Below, in pieces: positions 15,760 to 26,382 of a stretch of DNA of 64,000 nt; position 1 is the first letter of the stretch; each line of letters opens with the position of its first letter. This stretch comes from RYN-111 sp963760125 (GTDB lineage Bacteria > Actinomycetota > Actinomycetes > Mycobacteriales > SCTD01), in contig CAVXBV010000009.1 in NCBI GenBank assembly GCA_963760125.1, positions 68,754 to 132,753 of the forward strand. Reading direction: 5' to 3'. A model generated the notes under the pieces. It saw only the letters and a program-made list of their open reading frames with translations. It searched no databases and was not told the DNA's origin. A program made the position numbers and the translations under genes.

Positions 15760-17450
15760 TGACAGACGTCGGCGGGGAGCAGCGACATCCCTCGGACGCC
15801 GGGGTCGCCACGTTGCAGGCGAGCCTGCGGCTCGCGCTGGACGCCTCGCAGATGGGCCTGTGGGACTGGGACATCACGTCGGGACTGCTGATCTGGGACG
15901 AGCGCAGCGCGCAGATGTACGGCACCACCCTCGCAGAGTCGTCGGGCTCGATCGCTGATGTCGACGCGCGGGTGCACCCCGAGGACCTCGAGCAGGTGCG
16001 CAACGTGCTGTCCGGCGCGATCGACACCGCGGGTGCGGTGGACGTGGAGTTCCGGGTCGTGTGGGCGGACGGCTCGGTGCACTGGCTCTACGGACGCGGC
16101 CAGGCGCTCGTCGGACCGAGCGGAGCCGTCGAGCGGCTCATCGGGGTGAACGCCGACGTCACGGCGGTCCGCGGGGAGGCACACGAGCGTGCCGCCGACG
16201 CGGCCCGGATGGCCGGTCTGGTCGCGGTCGCCCAGGCGCTCGGCGCCGCCGACAGTCAGGAAGAGGTCCTGGAGGTCGTGACCGGACGCGGGCTGGCCGT
16301 GCTCGGGGCCACGGGCGCGGTCCTCGCGATGAGCAACGCCGACGGGGCGACGGTGCGCTCGCTGGGCACCAGCAACTTCGAGGAGCAGCTGCTGGAGCAA
16401 GTCGCGGTGCTCCCCGCCGACCACGCCCTGCCCATCGTCCACGCGGCGACGACGGGGACGACGTGGTACCTGGCGGACCGGGACGCGGCGGAGGCGGCCT
16501 TCCCCGGGTCGCGGGCGACGTACGAGCTCGCCGACACCGAGGGCTCCGCGGCCGTCCCGCTGCGGGACCGAGGGGCGCTGGTCGGCGCGCTCGGAGTCGC
16601 CTTCACGGGCCGCCACACCTGGCGGCCCGCCGAGCGCGACCTGCTGGAGGCGCTCGCCGCCCTGACGGCGCAGGCCCTGGTCAGGGTGCGTGCGGTGGAG
16701 GCCGAGCGCGTCAGCCTGGAGGCCATCCGACGGATGTCGGAGACGCTGCAGCGCAGCCTGCTCACCGAGCCGCCGGCCACCCCTGGGCTCGACGTCGCCG
16801 TGCGCTACCTCCCGGCGGCGCAGGAGGCCCAGGTCGGAGGGGACTGGTACGACGCGTTCGGCACTCCGGCGCGCGGGCTCACCCTCGTCATCGGTGACGT
16901 CGCCGGACACGACCGCCGGGCCGCCGCGCTCATGGCTCAGGTGCGCAATGTCTTGCGCGGAGTCGCCCAGGTGGTGGGTGATCCGCCGGCTGCGGTGCTG
17001 AGCGCCCTCGACAGGGCGATGCAGGGGCTCGAGCTGGACGCGCTGGCCAGCGCGGTGCTCGCCACGGTCGAGCAGACGGACGACGGCGTGGTGCTGCACT
17101 GGGCCAACGCTGGTCACCCGCCCCCGCTGCTGCTGCCCCCGACCGGCCCGGCGGTGCTCCTGCACACCGAACCCGAGCTGCTGCTGGGACTGGACCCGAC
17201 CACGTCGCGCAGTGATCACCAGGTGGACCTGCCCCCTGGGTCCGTGGTGGTTCTCTACACCGATGGCCTGGTGGAGCGGCGGGACGAGGACCTGGACGAC
17301 AGCCTCGCGAGCCTGCGGGACCTGCTGACCGAGCTCGGTCCCCAGAGCGCCGGCTCGCTCGCCGACGCGCTCCTCGGGCGCCTGACGCAGGCGCCGGTCG
17401 ACGATGTGGCGCTGCTCGTCCTGTCGGTGCCCCCGGTCGCCGCCGGCTAG
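15759..17450 (+). CDS. PAS-GAF-PP2C (SpoIIE-type) serine phosphatase
   Basis: 563 residues, cytosolic. PAS domain at about 20-135 (DASQMGLWDWDITSG, then VEFRVVWADGSVHWLYGRG), GAF domain at about 150-310, and SpoIIE/RsbU-type PP2C phosphatase at about 330-560 with VGGDWYDAF, VIGDVAGHD, WANAGHPPPLLL and VVLYTDGLVERR. This architecture usually dephosphorylates anti-anti-sigma factors, linking a signal seen by PAS/GAF to an alternative sigma factor. No anti-sigma partner of the RsbW type is adjacent. The DG and GD metal-binding aspartates are present, so it should be active. Confidence 0.9.
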   Translation: MTDVGGEQRHPSDAGVATLQASLRLALDASQMGLWDWDITSGLLIWDERSAQMYGTTLAESSGSIADVDARVHPEDLEQVRNVLSGAIDTAGAVDVEFRVVWADGSVHWLYGRGQALVGPSGAVERLIGVNADVTAVRGEAHERAADAARMAGLVAVAQALGAADSQEEVLEVVTGRGLAVLGATGAVLAMSNADGATVRSLGTSNFEEQLLEQVAVLPADHALPIVHAATTGTTWYLADRDAAEAAFPGSRATYELADTEGSAAVPLRDRGALVGALGVAFTGRHTWRPAERDLLEALAALTAQALVRVRAVEAERVSLEAIRRMSETLQRSLLTEPPATPGLDVAVRYLPAAQEAQVGGDWYDAFGTPARGLTLVIGDVAGHDRRAAALMAQVRNVLRGVAQVVGDPPAAVLSALDRAMQGLELDALASAVLATVEQTDDGVVLHWANAGHPPPLLLPPTGPAVLLHTEPELLLGLDPTTSRSDHQVDLPPGSVVVLYTDGLVERRDEDLDDSLASLRDLLTELGPQSAGSLADALLGRLTQAPVDDVALLVLSVPPVAAG

Positions 17451-17521
17451 CAATCAGGTCGTCGGTACGTGCGTCCGTACCCGTGCGGGGCGAGAGCCGC
17501 CTCGCCCGAGGAGGCTCCTGC

Positions 17522-18037
17522 ATGACCACCACCACCCACACCGCACCGACCCGAGCGGGTCTGGTCACCAGCGACGCGAGCGCCCGCAAGCGCAGCGGAG
17601 CGGTGCTGCTCCTCGGGGCGCTCGTCGTCTCCTTCGTGGTCGCCCCCGGCGGCGACGCCAAGCTGTACTGGATGCCGATCATCCTGGGCCTGAGCTACCT
17701 GCTCGCCGGTGCGGTGGCCGGCAAGCACTCGCTCTACTGGGCCGCCGGTCTCATCGTGTCCACGTGGGGCCTCGCGGTCCTGCTCGTCCTCCGGGGCAGC
17801 CTGACCACCGACTTCCCCGGGACGGCCGTCACGGCCATCGGCATCGGGCTGGTGGCCGCTGCGCTGCTGCCGCGCGTCGGGATCCCGGTCTCGCTGGCCA
17901 GTCTCGCCGTCCCCGTGCTCGCGATCGGCGTCTTCGAGCTGCTGCAGGCCGAGGCCGGCGACGTGTTCAGCAAGGGCTGGCTGTACGGCGTGCTGCTCGC
18001 GGCGCGCGGGCTCTACGACCTGCGCCCCGGCGACTGA
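17522..18037 (+). CDS. Multi-pass membrane protein, unknown function
   Basis: 171 residues starting MTTTTHTAPTRAG, with a soluble N-terminal ~30 residues and then about five or six hydrophobic segments ending LYGVLLAARGLYDLRPGD. ATG 17522 is preceded by GAGGAGG. No known family recognised and no catalytic motif. Follows the phosphatase gene by 71 bases in the same direction; a link is possible but unproven. Confidence 0.7.
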   Translation: MTTTTHTAPTRAGLVTSDASARKRSGAVLLLGALVVSFVVAPGGDAKLYWMPIILGLSYLLAGAVAGKHSLYWAAGLIVSTWGLAVLLVLRGSLTTDFPGTAVTAIGIGLVAAALLPRVGIPVSLASLAVPVLAIGVFELLQAEAGDVFSKGWLYGVLLAARGLYDLRPGD

Positions 18038-18041
18038 TCTC

Positions 18042-18058
18042 GACGCCGGGGTGGCGTC
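18042..18058. terminator. Short hairpin between convergent genes
   Basis: GACGCC-GGGGT-GGCGTC lies in the 19-base gap and overlaps the stop of the minus-strand gene. Weak; may serve both directions. Confidence 0.3.
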
Positions 18059-18377
18059 AGTGCCAGGCCGTCCACGACGTGCTGGCGGCCACCCCGGCGG
18101 CGAACACCAGGAACGGCAGCGCGAGGACCACGGGCAGCACCCTGCCCGTGGCCATCCCTGCGCGCACCAGCAGCAGCCGGTGGCCGGCTGCTGCTGCGGC
18201 GATCACGAGCCACCACAGCACGCGCACGGGCTGCGACCAGCTCAGCGGGAAGAACCCGGCGTAGGACGCCTCGGGGCTGTTGGCCGCGCCGCCGGCTGCC
18301 ACCTCCAGGCCCACGGCGAGCACCACGAGGCCGGCGCAGAGCAACGAACCGACGGCTGCACGGCCCGACGGGCTCAC
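18057..18377 (-). CDS. Small membrane protein of the sigma/anti-sigma operon
   Basis: 106 residues with about three transmembrane helices (GSLLCAGLVVLAVGLEVA, VLWWLVIAAAAAGHRLLLV, VLPVVLALPFLVFAAGVAA). GTG 18377 overlaps the anti-sigma stop by four bases (GTGA), so it is the third gene of a coupled operon. Family not recognised. It may take part in signalling to the anti-sigma factor or be a target of it. Confidence 0.7.
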   Translation of the reverse strand: MSPSGRAAVGSLLCAGLVVLAVGLEVAAGGAANSPEASYAGFFPLSWSQPVRVLWWLVIAAAAAGHRLLLVRAGMATGRVLPVVLALPFLVFAAGVAASTSWTAWH

Positions 18378-19117
18378 GTGACGTCGAGAGCGCGCGCCGC
18401 CGCGAGCACCAGGGTGCGGTCCCGCCCGAGCACCAGAAGGGCGTGCGGGCTGCGCGCGCACAGGACGGTGACGCCGTCGACCTGGTCGATCCACGGGCCG
18501 TCGGCGCTGGTCAGGGAGACCGCCGACGCGGCGCGGGGGAACGGGTCGCGGGACTGGTAGACGAGCACGTCGCGGCCCGCGTCGTCGCGGTAGGCGTACG
18601 CGGTGACCGGTCGCCCGCCCACGACGCCCGCGGCGGCACCTGAGGCGTGCAGCCGGACCGCGGACAGGTCCGGAGCCGGTGCGGGGGGCATGGTCGTGCC
18701 GGGCAGGCGCTGGGCTCGGAAGTCCGCCACGGCAGCGGCCACGGCGGTCGGTCCCGGGGACTCCGGGCGCAGGACCAGCGCGCCGGCGAGAACGGTGACG
18801 GCGACGGCGGCGAGCGCGACGGGGCGCTGCCAGGTCGTGCGCGGCCGGACGGGCCGGCTCGGGCGTACGAGCGGGAGCGGGAGCGCGCTCGCGGACTCGT
18901 CCTGGATGACGGCGCGCAGGCGGTCGCGCAGGTCGGCGGGGGCGACCTCACGCGCGGACTCGGCGAGCGCCCGGCCGGCGCGCCCGAGCTCGACCTCGCG
19001 CCAGCAGTCCTCGCACTCCAGCAGGTGGCGCTCGAACGCCCGGTGGGCGCGCGGGCGCAGGTCGCCACCGACGAAGCGGGCGGCGGACTCCTCGCGGTCG
19101 TTCGCGTCATGCCTCAT
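18374..19117 (-). CDS. Zinc-type anti-sigma factor (membrane)
   Basis: 247 residues. The N terminus has the ZAS motif H31-x3-C35-x2-C38 (HLLECEDC) that binds the cognate sigma factor. One transmembrane helix (about 97-115, VALAAVAVTVLAGALVL) is followed by an extracytoplasmic domain of ~130 residues. It overlaps the sigma gene by 11 bases. Together they form a standard ECF sigma/anti-sigma pair sensing an envelope signal; regulated release by redox or proteolysis is possible but not shown. Confidence 0.88.
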   Translation of the reverse strand: MRHDANDREESAARFVGGDLRPRAHRAFERHLLECEDCWREVELGRAGRALAESAREVAPADLRDRLRAVIQDESASALPLPLVRPSRPVRPRTTWQRPVALAAVAVTVLAGALVLRPESPGPTAVAAAVADFRAQRLPGTTMPPAPAPDLSAVRLHASGAAAGVVGGRPVTAYAYRDDAGRDVLVYQSRDPFPRAASAVSLTSADGPWIDQVDGVTVLCARSPHALLVLGRDRTLVLAAARALDVT

Positions 19118-19631
19118 GGGGGCTCCGCTCGGGGGCGTGGGCGCTCAGGGCGACGGCGAGGGCCTTGCGGCCGCGGTGCACCCGCGCGAGCACGGTGCCG
19201 CGCGGGCAGTCCAGCATGGCCGCGACCTCGCGGGCCGTGAAGCCGGACAGGTCCATCAGCGTGATCGCGACGCGCTGGTGCTCGGGCAGGGTCCAGAGCG
19301 CCGCGTGCACCGCGTCCGCGCGGACGCGGGCCACCGCTTCGGTCGCCGGGTCGTCGGCGGCGTGTCGGGTCAGACCCGGCTCGGCGACCAGCGTCTCCGG
19401 CCGGATGCCGTCGTGCCGGTACCACGACCGTGCGGTGTTGAGGCAGATCGTGACCAGCCACGCCCGGGGGTCGTCCGGGCGGCCGCGCTCCCAGGCGGCC
19501 CACGCCTTGAGCCACGTCTCCTGGACGAGGTCGTCCGCGCGCTGCTCGACCAACCGGCGGGCGAGGGCATGGACGGCGTCCAGGTGCGCGAGCGTCACCT
19601 GGAGGAACTCCTCCGACGCCTCAGCAGCCAT
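19107..19631 (-). CDS. ECF-family RNA polymerase sigma factor
   Basis: 174 residues. Region 2 (ADDLVQETWLKAWAAWERG) and region 4 (ITLMDLSGFTAREVAAMLDC then GTVLARVHRGRKAL, the helix-turn-helix) are both clear; there is no C-terminal extension. ATG 19631 has GGAGG about 10 bases upstream; upstream in-frame codons are weaker. First gene of an operon with the anti-sigma factor and a membrane protein, probably autoregulated, though no clear promoter copy was identified. Confidence 0.9.
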   Translation of the reverse strand: MAAEASEEFLQVTLAHLDAVHALARRLVEQRADDLVQETWLKAWAAWERGRPDDPRAWLVTICLNTARSWYRHDGIRPETLVAEPGLTRHAADDPATEAVARVRADAVHAALWTLPEHQRVAITLMDLSGFTAREVAAMLDCPRGTVLARVHRGRKALAVALSAHAPERSPHEA

Positions 19632-19695
19632 GTTCCACACCTCCATCCTGCAGGACGCGCGCTCCACCGGGCTGATTGCAGCCGACCGGACGCCC

Positions 19696-19709
19696 TAGAT
19701 TGACCAGGA
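19696..19709 (+). promoter_or_regulatory. Leaderless-type -10 box (TAGATT)
   Basis: TAGATT 19696-19701, seven bases, then ATG 19709; no ribosome site. Confidence 0.5.
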
Positions 19710-20407
19710 TGCGCACCCTCCTCCTGCAGCTCCGGCACCGCGTGCTGCTGGGGCGCAACGCGCTGGTCCTGCTTGCTCTGTGGCCGGTGCAGGCCTGGGC
19801 GCCGCGCCGGTTCGTGCGGCTGCAGCAGCGTCGGGGGCTCGACTTCTACGCCGTCGAGGACGGCACCGACCTGGTGATCGCGGGGCCGCCCGGAGCGGCG
19901 AACTCCTTCGCGCGCTCGGCGTTCCTGTGGACCAACCCCCAGGCGAGCGTGGCCAGTCATGCGCACGTCTGGAGCGAGGTCGCCGAGGGGGTGCGCCGGG
20001 GGAAGCCGGTCCTGCTGCTCCTGCGCGAGCCGGAGGCCGCGGTCCGCTCGCAGCTGAGCCGGTTCGGCAACGTCTCACGGGGTCGGGCGATGCGCGACTA
20101 CGCGCGCTTCTACGAGCGGGCGCTCCGCTCGGCGAGCGGGGTCGTCGTGGCGGACTTCCCCGAGGTGACGGCGCACTTCGGGGACGTCGTCCGTCGGGTC
20201 AACGAGCGTTACGGCACGTCCTTCGTGCCCTTCCCGCACGAGGACCCCGCCGCCCTGGCGGACCTGCACGCGATGCTGCAGCAGGCAAACGGCGCCGTCC
20301 CGACGTCGGTCCGCCGGGCGGACAAGGACGCCCTCTCGCTGGACGGTCCGGGGCTGGGCAGGCTGCGCCGGCGCTGTCAAGACGCCTACGCGCGCTGGGT
20401 GACCTGA
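19709..20407 (+). CDS. Sulfotransferase-like P-loop protein
   Basis: 232 residues. After an N-terminal hydrophobic stretch come VIAGPPGAANSFARSAF (in the place of the PAPS-binding P-loop), KPVLLLLREPEAAVRSQL (resembling the 3'-phosphate-binding RxP...S region) and VVVADFPEV. These are the main landmarks of bacterial sulfotransferase-fold proteins, but the loop lacks the usual basic residue pattern, so donor and acceptor are uncertain. Divergent from the sigma operon. Confidence 0.6.
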   Translation: MRTLLLQLRHRVLLGRNALVLLALWPVQAWAPRRFVRLQQRRGLDFYAVEDGTDLVIAGPPGAANSFARSAFLWTNPQASVASHAHVWSEVAEGVRRGKPVLLLLREPEAAVRSQLSRFGNVSRGRAMRDYARFYERALRSASGVVVADFPEVTAHFGDVVRRVNERYGTSFVPFPHEDPAALADLHAMLQQANGAVPTSVRRADKDALSLDGPGLGRLRRRCQDAYARWVT

Positions 20408-20478
20408 GCGCTCACTCTGCGTGATCAGCCCAGCACGGATGGTTCGGATGGGCTATGCCCCTGACGCCCGACAGGGGT

Positions 20479-20491
20479 CAGACTTCGTCCC

Positions 20492-20492
<1 letters not shown>
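20479..20492 (+). promoter_or_regulatory. Leaderless-type -10 box (CAGACT)
   Basis: CAGACT 20479-20484, seven bases, then ATG 20492; no ribosome site. The same hexamer precedes the 30485 gene. Confidence 0.4.
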
Positions 20493-22435
<1,943 letters not shown>

Positions 22436-22438
22436 GGC

Positions 22439-22534
22439 TCAGAAGGGGAGCACGCGACCGCGCGGGGTGCGGGTGTCGATCTCCTGGGGCGCCGAGGGGG
22501 TACGTCGGGCGCGGATCACCTGGATGCGCTTCAC
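22439..22534 (-). CDS. Possible 31-residue basic protein
   Basis: GTG 22534 with GGGAGG 7 bases upstream; sequence VKRIQVIRARRTPSAPQEID then a basic tail ending GRVLPF and TGA at 22439-22441. Too short to judge by codon use, and no family recognised. The good ribosome site and clean fit against the convergent kinase gene make it worth listing. Confidence 0.35.
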   Translation of the reverse strand: MKRIQVIRARRTPSAPQEIDTRTPRGRVLPF

Positions 22535-22645
22535 GGCTGCCTCCCTGGGCGGTGCTGGTCACTCGATGCAGGAGCATCGGCACGAGCCAGCGTTCCCCCA
22601 AGCCCGACACGCCAACCCGCGCCCGAGATCACTCGAACGGGCGAC

Positions 22646-22673
22646 CTCGCCTGGCCCGTCCGGGCCAGGCGAG
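22646..22673. terminator. Terminator hairpin after dodecin
   Basis: Perfect 12-base-pair stem CTCGCCTGGCCC / GGGCCAGGCGAG around GTCC, 20 bases beyond the dodecin stop. It ends the sdh-dodecin transcript on the minus strand. Confidence 0.7.
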
Positions 22674-22692
22674 CAGCGCGCACGGCCCTGCG

Positions 22693-22902
22693 TCAGCCCT
22701 CGAGGCGGAAGCCGACCTTCAGGCCGACCTGGAAGGTGACGGTGCCGTCCGGGGCCACGGAACCGCGGTTGTCCACGACCTCGAACCACTCGACGTTACG
22801 CACGGTGCGGGAGACCCGCGCGACACCGTTCTTGACGGCGTCCGCCATCGACTCCTCGGAGGTCCCGACGACCTCGGTCACGCGGTAGATCGGGGCGCTC
22901 AT
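22693..22902 (-). CDS. Dodecin (flavin-storage protein)
   Basis: 69 residues with the compact dodecin pattern: YRVTEVVGTSEESMADAV, VSRTVRNVEWFEVVDNRG (the Trp stacks on flavin) and TVTFQVGLKVGFRLEG. Forms hollow dodecamers binding FMN/FAD or related cofactors. Starts one base after the succinate dehydrogenase iron-sulfur gene, so a flavin-binding protein is co-expressed with a flavoenzyme. Confidence 0.93.
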   Translation of the reverse strand: MSAPIYRVTEVVGTSEESMADAVKNGVARVSRTVRNVEWFEVVDNRGSVAPDGTVTFQVGLKVGFRLEG

Positions 22903-22903
22903 C

Positions 22904-23707
22904 TCAGGACTCCTTCGTCTCAGCGGGGCGGCGGCCGATCTTGCTGCCGAGCCAGGTCAGGGGGTCGTACGTGCGGTCCACGACGCGTTCCTTGAGCGGG
23001 ATGATCGCGTTGTCCGTGATGTGGATGCCCTCAGGGCAGACCTCCGAGCAGCACTTGGTGATGTTGCACAGCCCCACGCCGGCGTTCTCGCGCGCGAAGT
23101 CCTTGCGGTCGACCGTGTCCAGCGGGTGCATGTCGAGCTCCGCGATCCGCATGAGGAAGCGCGGGCCGGCGAAGTGCTCCTTGTTGTCCTCGTGGTCACG
23201 GACCACGTGGCAGACGTCGTTGCACAGGAAGCACTCGATGCACTTGCGGAACTCCTGCGAGCGCTCGACGTCGATCTGCTGCATGCGGTACGTCCCGTCC
23301 TTCTCCCGCGGCTTCGGGGAGAAGTGCGGGATGGAGGCGGCCTTCTCGTAGTTGTAGGACACGTCGGTCACCAGGTCGCGGATCACCGGGAAGGTGCGCA
23401 TCGGGGTGACGGTCACGACCTCCTCCTCGGCGAAGTCGCCCATCCGGGTCAGGCACATCAGCCGAGGCTTGCCGTTGATCTCGGCGCTGCAGGAGCCGCA
23501 CTTGCCGGCCTTGCAGTTCCACCGGACGGCGAGGTCACCGGCCTGGGTCGCCTGGAGGCGGTGGATGACGTCCAGGACGACCTCACCGGGGTTCACCTCG
23601 ACGGTGTAGTCCTGCAGATCACCGCCCTTGGCGTCGCCGCGCCAGATGCGCACGAGCTTGTCGTAGGTGCGGGTGCCGCTCTTGGCGGGCTTGTGCGCGT
23701 CGCTCAT
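22904..23707 (-). CDS. sdhB: Succinate dehydrogenase/fumarate reductase iron-sulfur subunit
   Basis: 267 residues. Ligands for all three clusters are visible: [2Fe-2S] C65, C70, C73, C85 (WNCKAGKCGSCSAEI...MC); [4Fe-4S] C156, C159, C162 (CIECFLCNDVC); [3Fe-4S] C214, C220 and C224 region (CNITKCCSEVCPEG). Passes electrons from the flavoprotein to the membrane subunit. Resembles Rv0247c of the mycobacterial Sdh1 set. ATG 23707 overlaps (ATGA) the stop of a 10-residue mini-ORF that itself overlaps the sdhA stop. Confidence 0.93.
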   Translation of the reverse strand: MSDAHKPAKSGTRTYDKLVRIWRGDAKGGDLQDYTVEVNPGEVVLDVIHRLQATQAGDLAVRWNCKAGKCGSCSAEINGKPRLMCLTRMGDFAEEEVVTVTPMRTFPVIRDLVTDVSYNYEKAASIPHFSPKPREKDGTYRMQQIDVERSQEFRKCIECFLCNDVCHVVRDHEDNKEHFAGPRFLMRIAELDMHPLDTVDRKDFARENAGVGLCNITKCCSEVCPEGIHITDNAIIPLKERVVDRTYDPLTWLGSKIGRRPAETKES

Positions 23708-23736
23708 GCGCGCGTCTCCAGCGTCAGGTCCGTCAT
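23704..23736 (-). CDS. Mini-ORF bridging sdhA and sdhB
   Basis: ATG 23736 to TGA 23704, encoding MTDLTLETRA. Its start overlaps the sdhA stop region (ATGA) and its stop overlaps the sdhB start (ATGA). It would let ribosomes re-initiate across the 25-base gap. May be a coupling device rather than a peptide gene. Confidence 0.35.
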   Translation of the reverse strand: MTDLTLETRA

Positions 23737-25526
23737 GCGGGGGCCGCCTCCTCGAAGATCTGCGCCAGGTCCGCGGGCATCTGCGGCAGCGGCTTGCGGG
23801 TCAGGGTGATGCTGTTGTCGTCGCCCAGGTTGCAGACGAGGTTCAGGCCGCCCCACTCCGTGGACGCGGCGGGGAACTCGTCGCGGGTGTGACCGCCGCG
23901 GCTCTCCTCGCGCTCGAGCGCCGCCTTGGCGATGCACTCGCTGACGCGCAGCAGGTTCTGCAGGTCGAGGGCGAGGTTCCAGCCGGGGTTGAACGCCCGG
24001 CCGCCCTCACAGGTCACGCGCTTGGTCTTGAGGTCGTGGATGACGTCGAGGGCGCGCTGCACCTCCTCGCCGTTGCGGATGATCCCGACGAGGTCTTGCA
24101 TGGCGTCTTGCAGCGCGTGCCAGACGGTGAACGGGTTCTCGCCGCCCGCCTCGAACGGTTGCAGCGCCTCGGCCTCGGCGCGGGCGAGCTGGTCGCCGGT
24201 GATCGCGGCGCCGCCGACGGTGGTGGCCCGCTCGGCCGCGGCCGCACCGGCCCGCTTGCCGAAGACCAGCAGGTCGGACAGCGAGTTGCCGCCGAGCCGG
24301 TTGGAGCCGTGCATGCCGCCGGACACCTCGCCCGCGGCGTACAGCCCCTGCACGGCAGCGGCCTGGGAGTCGGGGTCGACCTCGACGCCGCCCATGACGT
24401 AGTGGCAGGTCGGACCGACCTCCATCGGCTCCTTGGTGATGTCGACGCCCGCGAGCTCCATGAACTGGTGGTACATCGAGGGCAGGCGCTTCTTGATGAA
24501 CTCCGACGAGCGCCGGTTGGCGATGTCGAGGAACACCCCGCCGTGAGGTGATCCGCGGCCGGCCTTGACCTCGGCGTTGATGGCGCGCGCCACCTCGTCG
24601 CGGGGGAGCAGCTCGGCGGGGCGACGGTTGTTCTTCTTGTCGTCGTACCAGCGGTCGCCCTCCTCCTCCGTCTCGGAGGTCTCCTTCTTGAAGAAGTCGG
24701 GGATGTAGTCGTACATGAACCGGCGGCCCTCGGAGTTGAGCAGCACGCCGCCGTCACCCCGCACCGACTCGGTGACGAGGATGCCCTTGACCGAGATCGG
24801 CCAGACCATGCCGGTCGGGTGGAACTGCAGGAACTCCATGTTGATCAGCGAGCCACCGGCGTCGAGCGCCAGGGAGTGGCCGTCGCCGGTGTACTCCCAG
24901 GAGTTGCTCGTCACGATGTAGGCCTTGCCGATGCCGCCGGTCGCGAGCACGACCGACGGGGCCTGCCAGGCGACGAACTCGCCGTCGACGCGGCGGTAGC
25001 CGAAGGCCCCGCTGATCGCCCCGTCCGCGCCGGTCAGCAGTTTGGTGACCGTGTGCTCCATGTAGACGTCGATGCCGAGGGCGACGACGCGCTGCTGCAG
25101 GGTGCGGATGAGCTCCAGGCCGGTGCGGTCACCGACGTGCGCGAGCCGGGCGTAGCGGTGGCCACCGAAGTCGCGCTGGCTGATGAGCCCGTCCTTGGTG
25201 CGGTCGAACAGCGCGCCCCAGGACTCGAGCTCGCGGACGCGGTCCGGCGCCTCCTGCGCGTGCAGCTGGGCCATGCGCCAGTTGTTGAGCATCTTCCCGC
25301 CACGCATGGTGTCGCGGAAGTGCACCTTCCAGTTGTCGTCCGGGTAGACGTTGCCCATCGCGGCGGCGATGCCGCCCTCGGCCATGACCGTGTGGGCCTT
25401 GCCCAGCAGCGACTTGCAGACGACCGCGACCTTGGCGCCCGCGTCGTGGGCCTCGATGGCCGCGCGGAGCCCGGCACCGCCGGCGCCGATGACGACGACG
25501 TCGTACTCGTGGGGGGTCACAGGCAT
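23733..25526 (-). CDS. sdhA: Succinate dehydrogenase/fumarate reductase flavoprotein subunit
   Basis: 597 residues. N-terminal FAD-binding VVVIGAGGAGLRAAIEA, then HTVMAEGGIAAAMGN, FLQFHPTGM, SVRGDGGVLLN and GGMHGSNRLGGNSLSDLLVFG, all typical of SdhA/FrdA; the covalent-FAD and substrate residues lie in these blocks. Oxidises succinate to fumarate in the TCA cycle, or the reverse. ATG 25526 shares one base with the stop of the membrane subunit (TGATG). The order membrane anchor-flavoprotein-iron sulfur matches the mycobacterial Rv0249c-Rv0248c-Rv0247c set. Confidence 0.93.
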   Translation of the reverse strand: MPVTPHEYDVVVIGAGGAGLRAAIEAHDAGAKVAVVCKSLLGKAHTVMAEGGIAAAMGNVYPDDNWKVHFRDTMRGGKMLNNWRMAQLHAQEAPDRVRELESWGALFDRTKDGLISQRDFGGHRYARLAHVGDRTGLELIRTLQQRVVALGIDVYMEHTVTKLLTGADGAISGAFGYRRVDGEFVAWQAPSVVLATGGIGKAYIVTSNSWEYTGDGHSLALDAGGSLINMEFLQFHPTGMVWPISVKGILVTESVRGDGGVLLNSEGRRFMYDYIPDFFKKETSETEEEGDRWYDDKKNNRRPAELLPRDEVARAINAEVKAGRGSPHGGVFLDIANRRSSEFIKKRLPSMYHQFMELAGVDITKEPMEVGPTCHYVMGGVEVDPDSQAAAVQGLYAAGEVSGGMHGSNRLGGNSLSDLLVFGKRAGAAAAERATTVGGAAITGDQLARAEAEALQPFEAGGENPFTVWHALQDAMQDLVGIIRNGEEVQRALDVIHDLKTKRVTCEGGRAFNPGWNLALDLQNLLRVSECIAKAALEREESRGGHTRDEFPAASTEWGGLNLVCNLGDDNSITLTRKPLPQMPADLAQIFEEAAPA

Positions 25527-26338
25527 CAGGCGATCCATCTCGGGTCGGAGAACACCCCGGAGGACACGAGGTACACGTACAGGTCGGTGAGGGCGACGCC
25601 GAACAGCGACACCCAGGCGAACTTCATGTGGTGGTGGTTGAGCTTGCTGGTGAACGTCCAGAACCGGTAGCGGATCGGGTGCTTGGAGAAGTGGTTGAGC
25701 CGTCCGCCCATGATGTGGCGGCAGCTGTGACAGGACAGCGTGTAGAGCCACAGCAGCGTCGCGTTGGTGATCAGCACCAGGGTGCCGAGGCCGACGCCGA
25801 AGTGCTTGCCGTCCTCCTGCTCGAAGGCGAAGGCGATGATCGCGTCGTACGTCAGGATGCAGTTGAAGATCACGCCGGCGTAGAAGAAGTACCGGTGCAG
25901 GTTGTTGCCCAGCAGCGGCAGCTTGGTCTCGCCGGAGTACGACGCGTGCGGCTCCGCGACGGCGCATGCCGGCGGGCTCAGCCAGAACGAGCGGTAGTAG
26001 GCCTTGCGGTAGTAGTAGCAGGTGAGGCGGAAGCCCAGCGGGAAGATGAGGATGAACAGCGCCGGCGTGAAGAACGCGTTGCCCGGGAAGATCCCGATGA
26101 ACGGCGCCCCCTCCTTCGCGCAGGTGTCGGCCAGGCAGGGCGAGTAGAAGGGCGAGATGTAGGGGTCGGCGAAGTAGTGCTGACCCATGAACGCGCGCAC
26201 CGTGGAGTAGATGATGAAGGCGACGAGCACGACCACCGTGATGAGGGGCTGAAGCCACCACCGGTCGGTCCTGAGCGTGCGGGCCTCGATTCGGGCCCGG
26301 CCGGGTGCGCCGGTGCCCGAAGGGGCTGTGGTGGTCAA
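25526..26338 (-). CDS. sdhC: Sdh1-type succinate dehydrogenase membrane anchor
   Basis: 270 residues with about five or six membrane helices in one polypeptide, like Rv0249c (273 residues) rather than the split SdhC/SdhD. Cysteines and histidines are unusually many: C68 and C73 in SPCLADTC, C203 and C206 with H204 and H208 in CHSCRH, and HHH at 235-237. A mycobacterial Sdh1 structure has been reported to hold a membrane-embedded Rieske-type cluster, so these residues are candidates for cluster or haem ligands; this is inference. First of the three coupled sdh genes. Confidence 0.88.
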   Translation of the reverse strand: MTTTAPSGTGAPGRARIEARTLRTDRWWLQPLITVVVLVAFIIYSTVRAFMGQHYFADPYISPFYSPCLADTCAKEGAPFIGIFPGNAFFTPALFILIFPLGFRLTCYYYRKAYYRSFWLSPPACAVAEPHASYSGETKLPLLGNNLHRYFFYAGVIFNCILTYDAIIAFAFEQEDGKHFGVGLGTLVLITNATLLWLYTLSCHSCRHIMGGRLNHFSKHPIRYRFWTFTSKLNHHHMKFAWVSLFGVALTDLYVYLVSSGVFSDPRWIA

Positions 26339-26382
26339 GGTGTTCCCTTCACGAGCGTGTGAGCGTCATGGGAGTGCCGTTG

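Noticed and set aside
12607..17453. Two long minus-strand frames sharing VKEAVGLVAE
   Set aside because: The shared peptide is only the antisense of the 28-base direct repeat at 14621 and 15679, not a protein domain.
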